From positions 620,001-684,000 of the forward strand of contig NZ_CP019701.2 in assembly GCF_002005205.3 (NCBI RefSeq): 64,000 nucleotides of DNA, read 5' to 3'. This DNA is from Rhizobium rhizogenes (GTDB lineage: Bacteria; Pseudomonadota; Alphaproteobacteria; Rhizobiales; Rhizobiaceae). Shown here piece by piece: positions 43,643 through 52,112 of the stretch. The notes below the pieces were generated by a model that saw only the letters and a list, made by a program, of their open reading frames with translations, did no database searches and was not told where the DNA came from. A program made the translations under genes and the position numbers. How positions within the stretch are numbered: position 1 is the first letter of the stretch; every line of letters starts with the position of its first letter.

Positions 43643-43731
43643 CGTCATCCTCGGGCTTGTCCCGAGGATCTGCCAACGTTTTTGATTTTGTTGAGGTGAT
43701 TAGATCCTCGGGTCAAGCCCGAGGATGACGT
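43643..43731. repeat. Paired-hairpin repeat, loop-conserved superfamily, stem type ATCCTCGGG (copy 2)
   Basis: Left hairpin 43647-43655/43661-43669 (ATCCTCGGG/CCCGAGGAT, loop CTTGT); right hairpin 43704-43712/43718-43726 (same stem, loop TCAAG), bounded by GTCAT and ATGAC. A lone right half-element (AAGCCCGAGGATGACGTCAG) sits at 43811-43830. The surrounding gap 43582-43961 contains no supported gene. Confidence 0.85.
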
Positions 43732-43810
43732 CGCGGGAAACATTCGTCCCTTGCGCCCTCAATTTCGATGTCATGAGCGTGCAGAAATCTGAACCGGACA
43801 ACACTACGAA

Positions 43811-43830
43811 AAGCCCGAGGATGACGTCAG
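43811..43830. repeat. Half copy of the ATCCTCGGG repeat
   Basis: The right end of the repeat (loop end AAG, CCCGAGGAT stem strand, GACGTC boundary) occurs without its partner strand, about 85 bp after the complete copy. It is likely a decayed second insertion. Confidence 0.6.
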
Positions 43831-43961
43831 AGTATTTGGCAAGGTTCTTAACCTCGCCGTCTCTCTCAGCAAAACCCGCAAAAGCAAAAGGCGCCTTCCC
43901 GAAGAAAGACGCCAGCGCGCAATCATATCTGTGGACCAGCGCTAGACTGGCCTGAGTGCTC

Positions 43962-44153
43962 TCAGCGCTCGCGGAAATCCGCAAAAACAGCCGAAGGACG
44001 CGTCACGCGGACCTGCTGCATGGCAGCGCGTGCGGTCATCTGTTCGTTTGCGGCAGCGCCGAAACGATGGTAGCCCTGACTGGAGCGTGGGCCGAGGCCC
44101 GCCAGACGGAGCGTTTCAAAGCCGGAATGTACCGGACGGAAGCGAGTGGTCAT
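43962..44153 (-). CDS. 63-aa hypothetical protein
   Basis: An open frame of 63 codons starting MTTRFRPVHSGFETLRLAGL and ending in SAVFADFRER. AAGGAACC lies 9 bases before the ATG at 44153. The upstream 150 bp are AT-rich and contain no other gene. No membrane segment, no known motif; basic (many Arg). I do not recognise the family. The ribosome site and isolated position favour a real gene, but conservation is untested. Confidence 0.45.
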   Translation of the reverse strand: MTTRFRPVHSGFETLRLAGLGPRSSQGYHRFGAAANEQMTARAAMQQVRVTRPSAVFADFRER

Positions 44154-44304
44154 TGCCTTGGTTCCTTAAACCGAATTCCTCCCAAGACATGGCCGTATAT
44201 CGCAGCGCAGCATGGATTCGGCAAGCTGGCTAAATGCGCCGCTGTTATGCGCATTGTGCATGGCTTTTTTCATAATTCGTTTACATTGAGCAAGAATAAG
44301 GCAG

Positions 44305-45213
44305 TCAGCCTTCGGCAATCTTCGCCTGAAAAGCTAATAAATCCTGCCATGCCAATGACTTGCTGGCTGGCGCATTCAAGAGTTCCTGCGGATGCAGGCT
44401 GGCCAGAGCTGGCAAAATCAGGTGTCCGGCTGCGACATCACGCCACTGTCCGCGCAGCGTATGGATCGTGCCGGTGCCGCCGAAGAAGAAACGTGCGGTG
44501 AAGTTGCCGAGAAGCAACAGGTGTTTTGGCTCGGCAAGGGCGATCTGGCGCTCGATGAAGGGGCGGCAGATATCCATCTCCGCCTGCGTCGGCGGGCGGT
44601 TGCCCGGCGGGCGCCAGGGCACGACATTACCGAGCATGATGGTGCTGCGCTCAAGGCCGATGGCCGCCAGCATCCGGTCGAGCAAAAGGCCGGTCCTGCC
44701 GGCAAAGGGCAGGCCTTCACGGTCGTCATCGGCGTCAGGCATGGGGCCGATGACCATGATGGCGGAAGCGGGGTCGCCATCTGCAAAGATCGTATTGCGG
44801 GCGCTGTTCTTCAGATTGCAGCCGCTGAAGCCCTCAAGGGCGGTTTTCAGCTCTGTCAGCGACCTTGCGCTTTCGGCCGCAAAACGCGCTGCCGCCACGG
44901 CCTGCTCGTCCGGCATGGCAACATTCTGCTGCACCGCCGGGGCCGCCGGCGCGCCGCGTGCCGGCGTCTGGCGTTTCGGCTGCGGCGACTGTTGAGAGTA
45001 TGGGTCCGCGGCCCGTTCCGCCGTGGGCTGGCCGGGCTGGCGTGCTGCTGCGCCCGTCTCCTGGCCCGGTTGCGGCCGGGCAGGGCGGGCGGCGGCGAAT
45101 TCGGCGAAACGGTCGACCGGCTGGTTTTCCAGCAGCCAGTCCACGCCCGCATCCGCATGGAAATGCAGAAGGGCGGCGAGTTCGGCCGGGGAGAGGTCGT
45201 GGGCGGCGATCAT
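44305..45213 (-). CDS. Uracil-DNA glycosylase-superfamily protein (family 4/5-like, diverged)
   Basis: A 302-aa protein. Residues ~40-105 are a low-complexity Gln/Pro/Ala linker. The C-terminal half has the UDG fold: FSGCNLKNSARNTIFADGDP, EGLPFAGRTGLLLDRMLAAIGL, NVVPWRPPGNRPPTQAEMDICRPF and LLLGNFTARF. The catalytic loop, usually GEAPG in this group, reads GPMPDADDDREG, and the late HPxxLL segment reads HPQELLNAP. Only two cysteines are visible, too few for a four-Cys Fe-S cluster. It probably still binds DNA, but uracil excision is doubtful. It is divergent in sequence yet full length. Confidence 0.82.
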   Translation of the reverse strand: MIAAHDLSPAELAALLHFHADAGVDWLLENQPVDRFAEFAAARPARPQPGQETGAAARQPGQPTAERAADPYSQQSPQPKRQTPARGAPAAPAVQQNVAMPDEQAVAAARFAAESARSLTELKTALEGFSGCNLKNSARNTIFADGDPASAIMVIGPMPDADDDREGLPFAGRTGLLLDRMLAAIGLERSTIMLGNVVPWRPPGNRPPTQAEMDICRPFIERQIALAEPKHLLLLGNFTARFFFGGTGTIHTLRGQWRDVAAGHLILPALASLHPQELLNAPASKSLAWQDLLAFQAKIAEG

Positions 45214-45256
45214 GGGCGGAAATTACCCCATGTTCCCCGCCCGGGGAACCCGTAAA

Positions 45257-46561
45257 TCACGCTGTCCAGCGCTGAATGTCGCCGCTTTCGCCGATCATGG
45301 CGAGACCATGGGCAATCGAGAGCAGCTCGCCGCCGCTTTCGATCCGGTCGGCATCGAAACGGCGGGTGAAAAGCTCGCGCACGGCCGGCACGAAGGAGGT
45401 GCCGCCGGTGAGGAAGACCTTGTCGATTGCATCCGGAGCGACCTGCGTCTTCTCCAGAACCTCGTCCAGCGCATCCTCGATCCTGGCGAGGTCTTCGGTG
45501 ATCCAGCTGTTGAAATCGCTGCGTTTCACCATTTTGCGCCCGGCCTTGCCGAGCGGCGCGAAGTTGAATTCCGCCTCTTCAGCCGAAGAAAGCGCCATCT
45601 TGGTGGCGGAGATCGCCTGATAGAGCGGATAACCCTCATCGTGATCCACGAGATCGACGAAGAGTTCGAGCTTTTCCGGTTCCAGCGCCGAGCGCACCAG
45701 CGATTTCAGGTCGGTGAATTCCTTGGAGGTCTTGAAGATCGACAGCTGGTTCCAGCGGCCGAAATTCACGTAATAGCCCGAGGGCACATCCAGAACCTTG
45801 TCGAAGCTTTTGAACTTGCTGCCCTTGCCGATTTCCGGCGAGACCAGATTGTCGATCATGCGGAAGTCGAAATGGTCGCCCGCCACGCCGACGCCGGAAT
45901 GGCCGATAGGGGTGGCGGAAAGCTTGCCGGCATGGGTCTCGAAGCGGATCAGCGAATAGTCCGTCGTGCCGCCGCCGAAATCCGCCACCAGCACATTGGC
46001 GTCCTTCTTCAGGCTCTGGGCGAAATAATAGGCGGCCGCCACCGGTTCGTAGACGTAGTGGATGTCCGGGAACCCGGCCCGCGTCAGCGCTTCGTTGTAG
46101 CGGGCAAGCGCGAGTGCCTCGTCCGGATTGTTGCCGGCGAACCGCACTGGCCGGCCGGCGATGACGGTCGAGACGTCGCCCGGCCATTCATCCCCCGCAT
46201 AGGTTTTCAGCTTGCGCAGGAACACGTCCATCAGGTCCTCGAAGCTCTGGCGCTTGGCGAAGATCAGCGTGCCCTGAAACAGCGGCGAGGCCGCGAATGT
46301 CTTGATCGACTGCAGGAAACGGCAGTCCCCGGCATTGTCGATGAATTGCCGGATGGCGGCGTGGCCCGCTTCCACATGCAGCGCGGCGGCACCCAGGCCC
46401 GCATCCTTCATGAAGGAGAGCGCCGTGCGCATGCTGTCATCCGTGCCGGCGCTGCTGGTGAAACGCATGGAGCGGCTGTCGCCGCCACCGTTGGAAAGAG
46501 CCATGACCGTATTGGTCGTGCCGAAATCGAGGCCAAGTGCCCGCTTTTGCGTCATCGCCAT
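45257..46561 (-). CDS. Hsp70-family protein, YegD-like
   Basis: A 434-aa actin-fold ATPase: phosphate 1 motif LGLDFGTTNTVMAL at residues ~9-22, phosphate 2 VADFGGGTTDYSL near 193, adenosine motif FLTGGTSFVPAV near 390. The peptide-binding domain of DnaK is absent, as in E. coli YegD and relatives. Function of the family is poorly known; a chaperone-like role is assumed. Start MAMTQ at 46561 with AAGGAT upstream. It lies 44 bp upstream of the UDG-like gene on the same strand, so the two may be co-transcribed. Confidence 0.9.
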   Translation of the reverse strand: MAMTQKRALGLDFGTTNTVMALSNGGGDSRSMRFTSSAGTDDSMRTALSFMKDAGLGAAALHVEAGHAAIRQFIDNAGDCRFLQSIKTFAASPLFQGTLIFAKRQSFEDLMDVFLRKLKTYAGDEWPGDVSTVIAGRPVRFAGNNPDEALALARYNEALTRAGFPDIHYVYEPVAAAYYFAQSLKKDANVLVADFGGGTTDYSLIRFETHAGKLSATPIGHSGVGVAGDHFDFRMIDNLVSPEIGKGSKFKSFDKVLDVPSGYYVNFGRWNQLSIFKTSKEFTDLKSLVRSALEPEKLELFVDLVDHDEGYPLYQAISATKMALSSAEEAEFNFAPLGKAGRKMVKRSDFNSWITEDLARIEDALDEVLEKTQVAPDAIDKVFLTGGTSFVPAVRELFTRRFDADRIESGGELLSIAHGLAMIGESGDIQRWTA

Positions 46562-46983
46562 ATCCTTGTCGCCGATAGAGATATTCGCCCGGCCCTTGGG
46601 CGGCCCGGCGTGAAAATAAGGGATGCCCTTGGCGTCCCGATGTCAGAGGAGGGCGGTTGATTGCACAGGGCAGATGGAATGGCAAGCGCCGGCCCGCCGT
46701 TTTCCAGCCAAACGCTGCCGGACGGCTTGCCCCGTTTGCCCCTCGAGGCAGGCCGGGAAGCGGTTGCGAGGGGGACGGATGGTAAACGATTTTCCATGCG
46801 CTGGTGCAGGAACGCGATTGTTTTCTACAATATTTTTAGGGATTTTCGCTTATGATGGTGAAGGTTTGAAGTTTAGATGACGATGGAGACAGTCGGATTC
46901 ATATATAACAGGCAACTTATACTAATATCACAAAATTCTTATATTAAATTTCCACCTATTATCCTCCCAACCCGGAAAACTCG
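46562..46983. other. Intergenic region between Hsp70-like and diguanylate cyclase genes
   Basis: About 420 bp with no supported gene. The right half (46800-46975) is strongly AT-rich with several TATAAT-like hexamers (for example around 46905-46945) and is the presumed promoter of the GGDEF gene. No dispersed repeat. Confidence 0.5.
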
Positions 46984-47961
46984 ATGCCCAACAAGATGGT
47001 TAGTTCCCCCTTCGAAGATGTGTCGCTGGACTGTTCCGGCTCGGTGCGGGGCGAGATGGCGGTTTTCAACCGGCAGCTTCTCAACCTCATGGAGGCATCG
47101 CAGCAGGGTTATGCGCTTTTTGACGGCAGCGACGAATTGCGTTTCGCCAATACGGCGTTTCGCAAGGCGCTCGGCATCGGACCGGATGATTTCCAGAGCT
47201 GGGTGGAGCTGATGCGTAACGGCTACCGCAGCTCCACCGGCACCGCCATCGAAACCTCCGATTTCGAACTCTGGCTGCGTTCCGCCAAAACGCGGCGCGG
47301 CAAGCTGCCCTTCCGCACCATCGAGACCGGTCTCAATGACGGGCGCTGGGTGCTGACGACCGAAACGACTTTGCCGGGCGGCTGGATGCTGTGTGTCGTC
47401 ACCGATATTTCCGAACTCGGCATCGAATTGCGCGATCTCAGGCAGGAGCGCGACAGGGCGTTGAAGTCTGCGCTGAGCGACGAACTGACCGGTCTCGGCA
47501 ACCGCCGCTACGCCATGGATAGCCTCAATCACATGCTCGGCCCCAACAAGGCGCAGGCGCTCGCCGTCATCATCATGGATATCGATCATTTCAAGTCGGT
47601 GAACGACCGCTTCGGACATGCCTGCGGTGATCTGGTCCTCAAGGATTTCGCCGCCCGGCTTTCCGCGAGCGTCGGCCGCGACGATCTTGTGGGCCGGATC
47701 GGCGGGGAGGAGTTTTTGCTGGTCCTCAGCGGTTCGCGGATGCATAGCGCCGAGACCGTCATGCGGGGGCTGCTGTCGTCGCTGGCGGATGCATCACCGC
47801 TCGGGGACATGCCGGATTTCCGCTACAGCTGCTCGGCCGGCATCGCCTTTGCCAATCCCGGCGAGAGCGCCAGCGATGTTCTGCGCCGCGCCGACACGGC
47901 CCTTTACGAAGCCAAGAATACCGGCCGAAACCGCTTCGTGATCTACGAAGCGGCCCGGTAG
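46984..47961 (+). CDS. Diguanylate cyclase with N-terminal PAS domain
   Basis: A 325-aa protein. PAS-like sensor at residues ~25-145 (LLNLMEASQQGYALFDGSDELRFAN) and GGDEF domain ~160-320: DELTGLGNRRYAMDSL, MDIDHFKSVNDRFGHACGD and the active-site GGEEF near 240. It makes cyclic di-GMP, a biofilm/motility signal. The usual inhibitory I-site (RxxD five residues before GGEEF) reads GRDD, so product inhibition is probably absent. No membrane segment. ATG 46984 chosen; ATG 46996 is possible. Confidence 0.92.
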   Translation: MPNKMVSSPFEDVSLDCSGSVRGEMAVFNRQLLNLMEASQQGYALFDGSDELRFANTAFRKALGIGPDDFQSWVELMRNGYRSSTGTAIETSDFELWLRSAKTRRGKLPFRTIETGLNDGRWVLTTETTLPGGWMLCVVTDISELGIELRDLRQERDRALKSALSDELTGLGNRRYAMDSLNHMLGPNKAQALAVIIMDIDHFKSVNDRFGHACGDLVLKDFAARLSASVGRDDLVGRIGGEEFLLVLSGSRMHSAETVMRGLLSSLADASPLGDMPDFRYSCSAGIAFANPGESASDVLRRADTALYEAKNTGRNRFVIYEAAR

Positions 47962-47974
47962 CCGCGTTGCGGCC

Positions 47975-48763
47975 TCAGTTCGATTTCGCGGCGCCGCCAT
48001 CCACGCGCAGCATGGTGCCGGTGATGTAGCTTGCCGGTACCGAGCAGAGAAAGGCGCCGGCGGCGGCGAATTCCTCCACCGTGCCGAGGCGGCCGGCAGG
48101 AATGCTCTTGACGGAAGCCTCGCGGATTTCCTCGACGCTTTTGCCCAGGCGCTTGGCGTTGGCGCCGTCCAGCTCGTCGATGCGGTCGGTGTGAATGCGG
48201 CCGGGCAGAAGCAGGTTGGAAGTGATGCCGAAACCGGCCACTTCGGTAGACAGCGTCTTGCTCCAGCCCACCAGCGCGCCACGCAGCGTGTTGGACAGCG
48301 CCAGATTGGCGATCGGCTCGAACACGCCGGAGGAGGCGACGGTCAGGATGCGGCCAAAACCCTGTTCCTTCATCTGCGGCAGCAGCGCATTGGTAAGGGT
48401 GATGACGCGCAGCACCATCGACTGGAAGAAGGTATCCAGTTTCTCGCCCGTCATCTCCTGTGCGAGACCCGGCGTCGGGCCGCCGGTATTGTTGACGAGA
48501 ATATCGATGCCGCCGAGCTTGTCCTTGACGGCCTGAACCATGGCCTCGACGAAGTTGTCGTCGGCGAGATCACCCCAGACCCAGTCGGCCTTGCCCTTGC
48601 CGAGCGCGTTGATGGCCTTGCAATTCGCTTCCAGCTTTTCGCCGCTTCTGCCGACGAGGAGAACATGTGCGCCTTCCTTGGCGAGCGCCGTGGCGATGCC
48701 CAGCCCAAGGCCGCGAGAAGAGGCGAGAACGAGGGCGCGTTTGCCGGAAATGCCGAAATCCAT
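47975..48763 (-). CDS. SDR-family oxidoreductase with atypical active site
   Basis: A 262-aa short-chain dehydrogenase: cofactor motif ASSRGLGLGIA near residue 14, NNTGG near 92, and a C-terminal DGG (RVDGGAAKS). The catalytic Ser block VASSGVF is present, but the YxxxK position falls in ANLALSNTLRGALVGWSK, lacking the Tyr. Members of this FabG-like subgroup with PIANLALSNTLR are known to deviate in the same way. Substrate unknown. It is convergent with the diguanylate cyclase gene (13-bp gap) and divergent from the cation transporter. Confidence 0.88.
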   Translation of the reverse strand: MDFGISGKRALVLASSRGLGLGIATALAKEGAHVLLVGRSGEKLEANCKAINALGKGKADWVWGDLADDNFVEAMVQAVKDKLGGIDILVNNTGGPTPGLAQEMTGEKLDTFFQSMVLRVITLTNALLPQMKEQGFGRILTVASSGVFEPIANLALSNTLRGALVGWSKTLSTEVAGFGITSNLLLPGRIHTDRIDELDGANAKRLGKSVEEIREASVKSIPAGRLGTVEEFAAAGAFLCSVPASYITGTMLRVDGGAAKSN

Positions 48764-48843
48764 GGGGTTTGTCCTGTCTTGTGAGTGCCGTATGTGCTGT
48801 TTATAGGAAGGTGGCGTCCGGTTTTGAAGGTCAAATACACGTC

Positions 48844-49764
48844 ATGACAGAACAATCTCTGCTGAAATTCTCCATCACCGTCACGATTGTGCTGGCGCTC
48901 TTCGGCATTGGCGCGGGCCTGTTCTCCGGTTCCTTCGCGGTGGTTTTCGACGGTGTTTATGCCCTGACCGATGCTTTCATGACGGTGCTGGCGCTGCTCG
49001 TGGCACGGTTGATTGCCGCCTCCGCCGCGCCAAGGCCGGGTGGCAGGCTGGTGGAACGTTTCACCATGGGTTTTTGGCATCTGGAACCGATGGTGCTCGG
49101 CCTCAACGGCACGCTTCTGATGGGCGCGGCGATCTATGCGCTGATCAATGCCGTCGACAGCCTGATGGATGGCGGCAGGGCGATCGAGTTCGACTACGCC
49201 ATCATCATCACCTTCGTCAGCTTCGCCGTCTCGCTCGCCATGGCATGGTTCGTCAAAAGGCAGAACCGCAGGCTGAAATCCGCCTTCGTGGCGCTGGATG
49301 CCAAAAGCTGGCTGATGAGCGCGCTGTTGAGCGCGGCGCTCTTCATCGCCTTCGCCATCGGCTACGGGCTGACGGGAACGGCGCAGGCATGGCTCTCTCC
49401 CTATGTCGACCCGGCCGTGCTGGTGCTGGTCTGCTTCGTCATCATCCCCATGCCGCTCGGCAATGTGAAACAGGCGCTGGCCGATATTCTTCTGGTCACA
49501 CCGCTGGAATTCAAGCAGCACGTGGACCGGGTGGCGGCCGAGACCGTGCAGAAATTCGGCTTCTCCTCGCATTATTCCTATGTGGCGCGCGTCGGCCGGG
49601 GCCGGCAGATCGAACTTTTCTTCATCGTCCCGAAGAACTGGCCCGCCCGGCGTCTGGAGGAATGGGATGCGATCCGTGACGAGATCGGCGACGCACTCGG
49701 CGGCGAGGGAACGGATCGGTGGCTGACCATCGTTTTCACCACGGATGAGGAGTGGGCGATCTGA
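48844..49764 (+). CDS. Cation diffusion facilitator (CDF)-like transporter
   Basis: A 306-aa protein with six predicted helices in the N-terminal ~200 residues and a cytoplasmic C-terminal domain (AAETVQKFGFSSHYSYVARVGRGRQIELFFIVP). Helix 2 has FDGVYALTDA and helix 5 ALDAKSWLMS where CDF metal sites normally lie; the usual second Asp of helix 5 is not evident, so the ion preference, if any, is uncertain. ATG 48844 chosen by membrane start; 80 bp separate it from the divergent SDR gene. Confidence 0.85.
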   Translation: MTEQSLLKFSITVTIVLALFGIGAGLFSGSFAVVFDGVYALTDAFMTVLALLVARLIAASAAPRPGGRLVERFTMGFWHLEPMVLGLNGTLLMGAAIYALINAVDSLMDGGRAIEFDYAIIITFVSFAVSLAMAWFVKRQNRRLKSAFVALDAKSWLMSALLSAALFIAFAIGYGLTGTAQAWLSPYVDPAVLVLVCFVIIPMPLGNVKQALADILLVTPLEFKQHVDRVAAETVQKFGFSSHYSYVARVGRGRQIELFFIVPKNWPARRLEEWDAIRDEIGDALGGEGTDRWLTIVFTTDEEWAI

Positions 49765-50051
49765 ATGGTGTCGGCTGGCCCGGAAGGGTCATGCCGGCGA
49801 TCCTGAAGTTCGCGTCGGAGCGCTGGTTTTCACAGTCGGTCCACACCGGTTCGCCGCCCGGCTGAGGATGGGTCGTCGTGCGATCGGTTTCGTGCGATAT
49901 CTGGAAATAAAGAAATCGACGCCCGAAAATCGGCGGTCGCAACGCGCGGCCGGTGTTAGCAGTTTCCGGGTTGTTGCGGCGGCCTCAGGCGCCTGTAACG
50001 ACTGATTGGACGAGCGAAAGCTCAGCAATATCGATCACAGGAGAGACCGCG

Positions 50052-50816
50052 ATGAACAGTCAAATCGAACGTGCGGAAATATTCCGCAGCTTGCACATTC
50101 CGGGCGACCCGATCGTCCTTTACAACATCTGGGATGCCGGAAGCGCAATCGCCGTTGCACGCGGCGGCGCGAAGGCGGTGGCGACCGGAAGCTGGTCTGT
50201 CGCAGCGGCACAGGGTTATTCGGATGGTGAGGAAATGCCGCTGGATGACGCGCTCTCGATTGTCGCGCGCATAACGAAATGTGTGGACCTGCCTCTCACC
50301 GTGGATTTTGAAGGCGGTTACGCAAATGATCCCGCCGCCGTCAGGCAGAATGTGGGCCGTCTGCTTGCCCTCGGCGTCATCGGCTTGAACTTCGAGGACC
50401 AGGTGGTGCACGACGACGGCCTGCATGGCATCGATCATCAGTCGGATCGGCTTCGGGCTGTTCGCAGCGCGGCAAGCGATGCGGGTGTCCCGGTTTTCAT
50501 CAATGCGAGAACGGATGTGTTTCTCAAGGCCGCCGGAGGTGTCGATCACGCGTCCTTGCTGGACGAAGCATTCGCCCGCGAGGCCGCTTATGCCGCAGCG
50601 GGGGCCGATGGCTTCTTCGTGCCGGGGCTGAAGGATAAAAAGCTGATAGAAAAAATATGCAGGCAGGCGAGCCTTCCGGTCAACGTCATGACGTCGGGGG
50701 ACGTGGAGGAGGTTCGCGCATTGGCGGAGCTCGGCGTGGCCCGGATCAGCTTCGGACCCGCACCTTATGTCGAAGTCAGCCACGATCTTGAAAGCCGCGC
50801 GCGCATTTTCGCCTGA
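50052..50816 (+). CDS. Isocitrate lyase/PEP mutase family protein
   Basis: A 254-aa TIM-barrel protein: LYNIWDAGSAIAVARGGAKAVATGSWSVA near residues 22-50, LTVDFEGGYANDP near 80 (metal site Asp/Glu) and GLNFEDQVVHDDGLHG near 115, then FINARTDVFL. The KKCGH motif of true isocitrate lyase is absent, so it belongs to the phosphonomutase/oxaloacetate hydrolase-like branch. Substrate unknown. ATG 50052 has CAGGAGAGA upstream. The 287 bp before it carry no gene. It converges on the thioesterase gene. Confidence 0.88.
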   Translation: MNSQIERAEIFRSLHIPGDPIVLYNIWDAGSAIAVARGGAKAVATGSWSVAAAQGYSDGEEMPLDDALSIVARITKCVDLPLTVDFEGGYANDPAAVRQNVGRLLALGVIGLNFEDQVVHDDGLHGIDHQSDRLRAVRSAASDAGVPVFINARTDVFLKAAGGVDHASLLDEAFAREAAYAAAGADGFFVPGLKDKKLIEKICRQASLPVNVMTSGDVEEVRALAELGVARISFGPAPYVEVSHDLESRARIFA

Positions 50817-50855
50817 GAAACGATCCGCATCGGACGTGGCCGGCAGATGCCCGCC

Positions 50856-51359
50856 TTATCCCCTTTGGGGAACGGGCAGGCCGAGCGTTGCCAGAACCAC
50901 GGCCGCTGCCGGTCCCGGAGACGCCGCCATCGCTGCGGATTTCTCCCCCAGTTTCTTCATGAAGCGGTCGATGTCGACGATGGCGCGCCGATGGGTTCCC
51001 TCGCCGATCAGTCCCGCCTCGTCGCGGCAGGTCACCCTGAAAAGAAGCGATTTTCCGTCGATTTCGGTCAGCTCGATTTCGGCGGTAACCGTCATCCCGA
51101 CGGCCGTTGCCGCGACGTGGCTGACATCGACATGCGTGCCGACAGTGCGTTGCCGCGCATCAAGGAAGGGTCGCAGGCCCCGCACGCATGTCTCTTCGAT
51201 GAAGGCAATCATGATTGCGGTGGCGAGAACCGGCGGCATGTCGCGAAAGCCCGGCCAGGAATCGTCGATCTCCGGTACGGTGTGAAGCGGCGCGACCAGC
51301 AGGCGTTCGACATGGCGCAGTCCGACAGCGAGCGGCGGCGGCGTGGCAGGCTGGTTCAT
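50856..51359 (-). CDS. FlK-like hotdog thioesterase
   Basis: A 167-aa thioesterase of the fluoroacetyl-CoA thioesterase-like type: VLATAIMIAFIEETC (Thr and Glu of the catalytic set), VGTHVDVSHVAATAVG (catalytic His) and IGEGTHRRAIVD. The mature family hydrolyses small acyl-CoA esters; the true substrate here is unknown. Last gene of the marR-methyltransferase-thioesterase operon; its ATG overlaps the methyltransferase stop by 4 bp. Confidence 0.85.
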   Translation of the reverse strand: MNQPATPPPLAVGLRHVERLLVAPLHTVPEIDDSWPGFRDMPPVLATAIMIAFIEETCVRGLRPFLDARQRTVGTHVDVSHVAATAVGMTVTAEIELTEIDGKSLLFRVTCRDEAGLIGEGTHRRAIVDIDRFMKKLGEKSAAMAASPGPAAAVVLATLGLPVPQRG

Positions 51360-52102
51360 ATCGTCCCCAATCGCATGTTGATCGGCCATGAAACCGGCAG
51401 CTTGCGCGCCGGGTCGCCCCAGAGGACCGAGATATCGTGCACGAAACTTTCCAGAATGTCGTCGCGGCCTGCCTCATTGACACGCCGGACGGCCGACCAG
51501 GTCGACAGATAGCCCAGAAACTCCCCCAGCTCCCAGACACGATCGATCGTCATGTCGGGGTAGGGCATCTCCTCGAACGGAAACTCGATCTCGGCATATC
51601 CGGAATCGACAAGCTTGCGTTCCGGTGGCCAGTAGGGGCCGATTTCCTCGCGGTAGAATCTGTCGAATCGATCCTGCAGCTCTGAAGGCGCAAGTTGCAT
51701 GACGCCGTAGCTGACCAGCGCGATGAGTGCGCCGTCTTCGGCGATGCGCCGCACCTCAGCGTAAAAACGCGGCAGGTCGAACCAGTGGGCCGCCTGTGCC
51801 GCCGTGATCAGGCTCGCGCTTTTCTCCGGCAGCGGCAGCTGTTCCGCGGGGGCGCAGAGATAGTCGATGTTGCCATGCCGGCGCGCATTCGCGATCTGGT
51901 CCGCGCTGGGATCGATGCCGATCACACTGTTGAAATGGTCCGCGAGCTGCCGCGTCAGCTGCCCGTTTCCGCACCCGACATCGACGGCCAAGCCGCGTCC
52001 ATCCACCATCCGCGCCAGAAACCGCGCAAGCCCCGCCGGATATTCCGGTCTGAACAATGCATAGGCGCTGCCGCCCGTGTCGAACCAGTTTTGCGCTGTC
52101 AT
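51356..52102 (-). CDS. Class I SAM-dependent methyltransferase
   Basis: A 248-aa methyltransferase: motif I LAVDVGCGNGQLTRQ near residue 37, GIDPSADQIANAR, then AAQAAHWFDLPRFYAEVRRIA, the pattern of the Rossmann fold with the trans-aconitate/ubiquinone-type methyltransferases. Start ATG 52102 has TAGGAAAG upstream; ATG 52120 overlapping the MarR stop is possible. It sits between MarR and a thioesterase in one operon, suggesting control by an acid or acyl compound. Confidence 0.9.
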   Translation of the reverse strand: MTAQNWFDTGGSAYALFRPEYPAGLARFLARMVDGRGLAVDVGCGNGQLTRQLADHFNSVIGIDPSADQIANARRHGNIDYLCAPAEQLPLPEKSASLITAAQAAHWFDLPRFYAEVRRIAEDGALIALVSYGVMQLAPSELQDRFDRFYREEIGPYWPPERKLVDSGYAEIEFPFEEMPYPDMTIDRVWELGEFLGYLSTWSAVRRVNEAGRDDILESFVHDISVLWGDPARKLPVSWPINMRLGTI

Positions 52103-52112
52103 ATCGGCTTTC

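Noticed and set aside
43725..43984. Overlapping small frames on both strands (76 and 94 codons) in the repeat-rich gap
   Set aside because: They derive partly from the palindromic repeat sequence (ending RDVILGLDPRI-like) and have no ribosome site.
46552..46880. Short frames in the gap before the diguanylate cyclase
   Set aside because: No start signals or motifs; overlap the Hsp70-like gene start and AT-rich promoter DNA.
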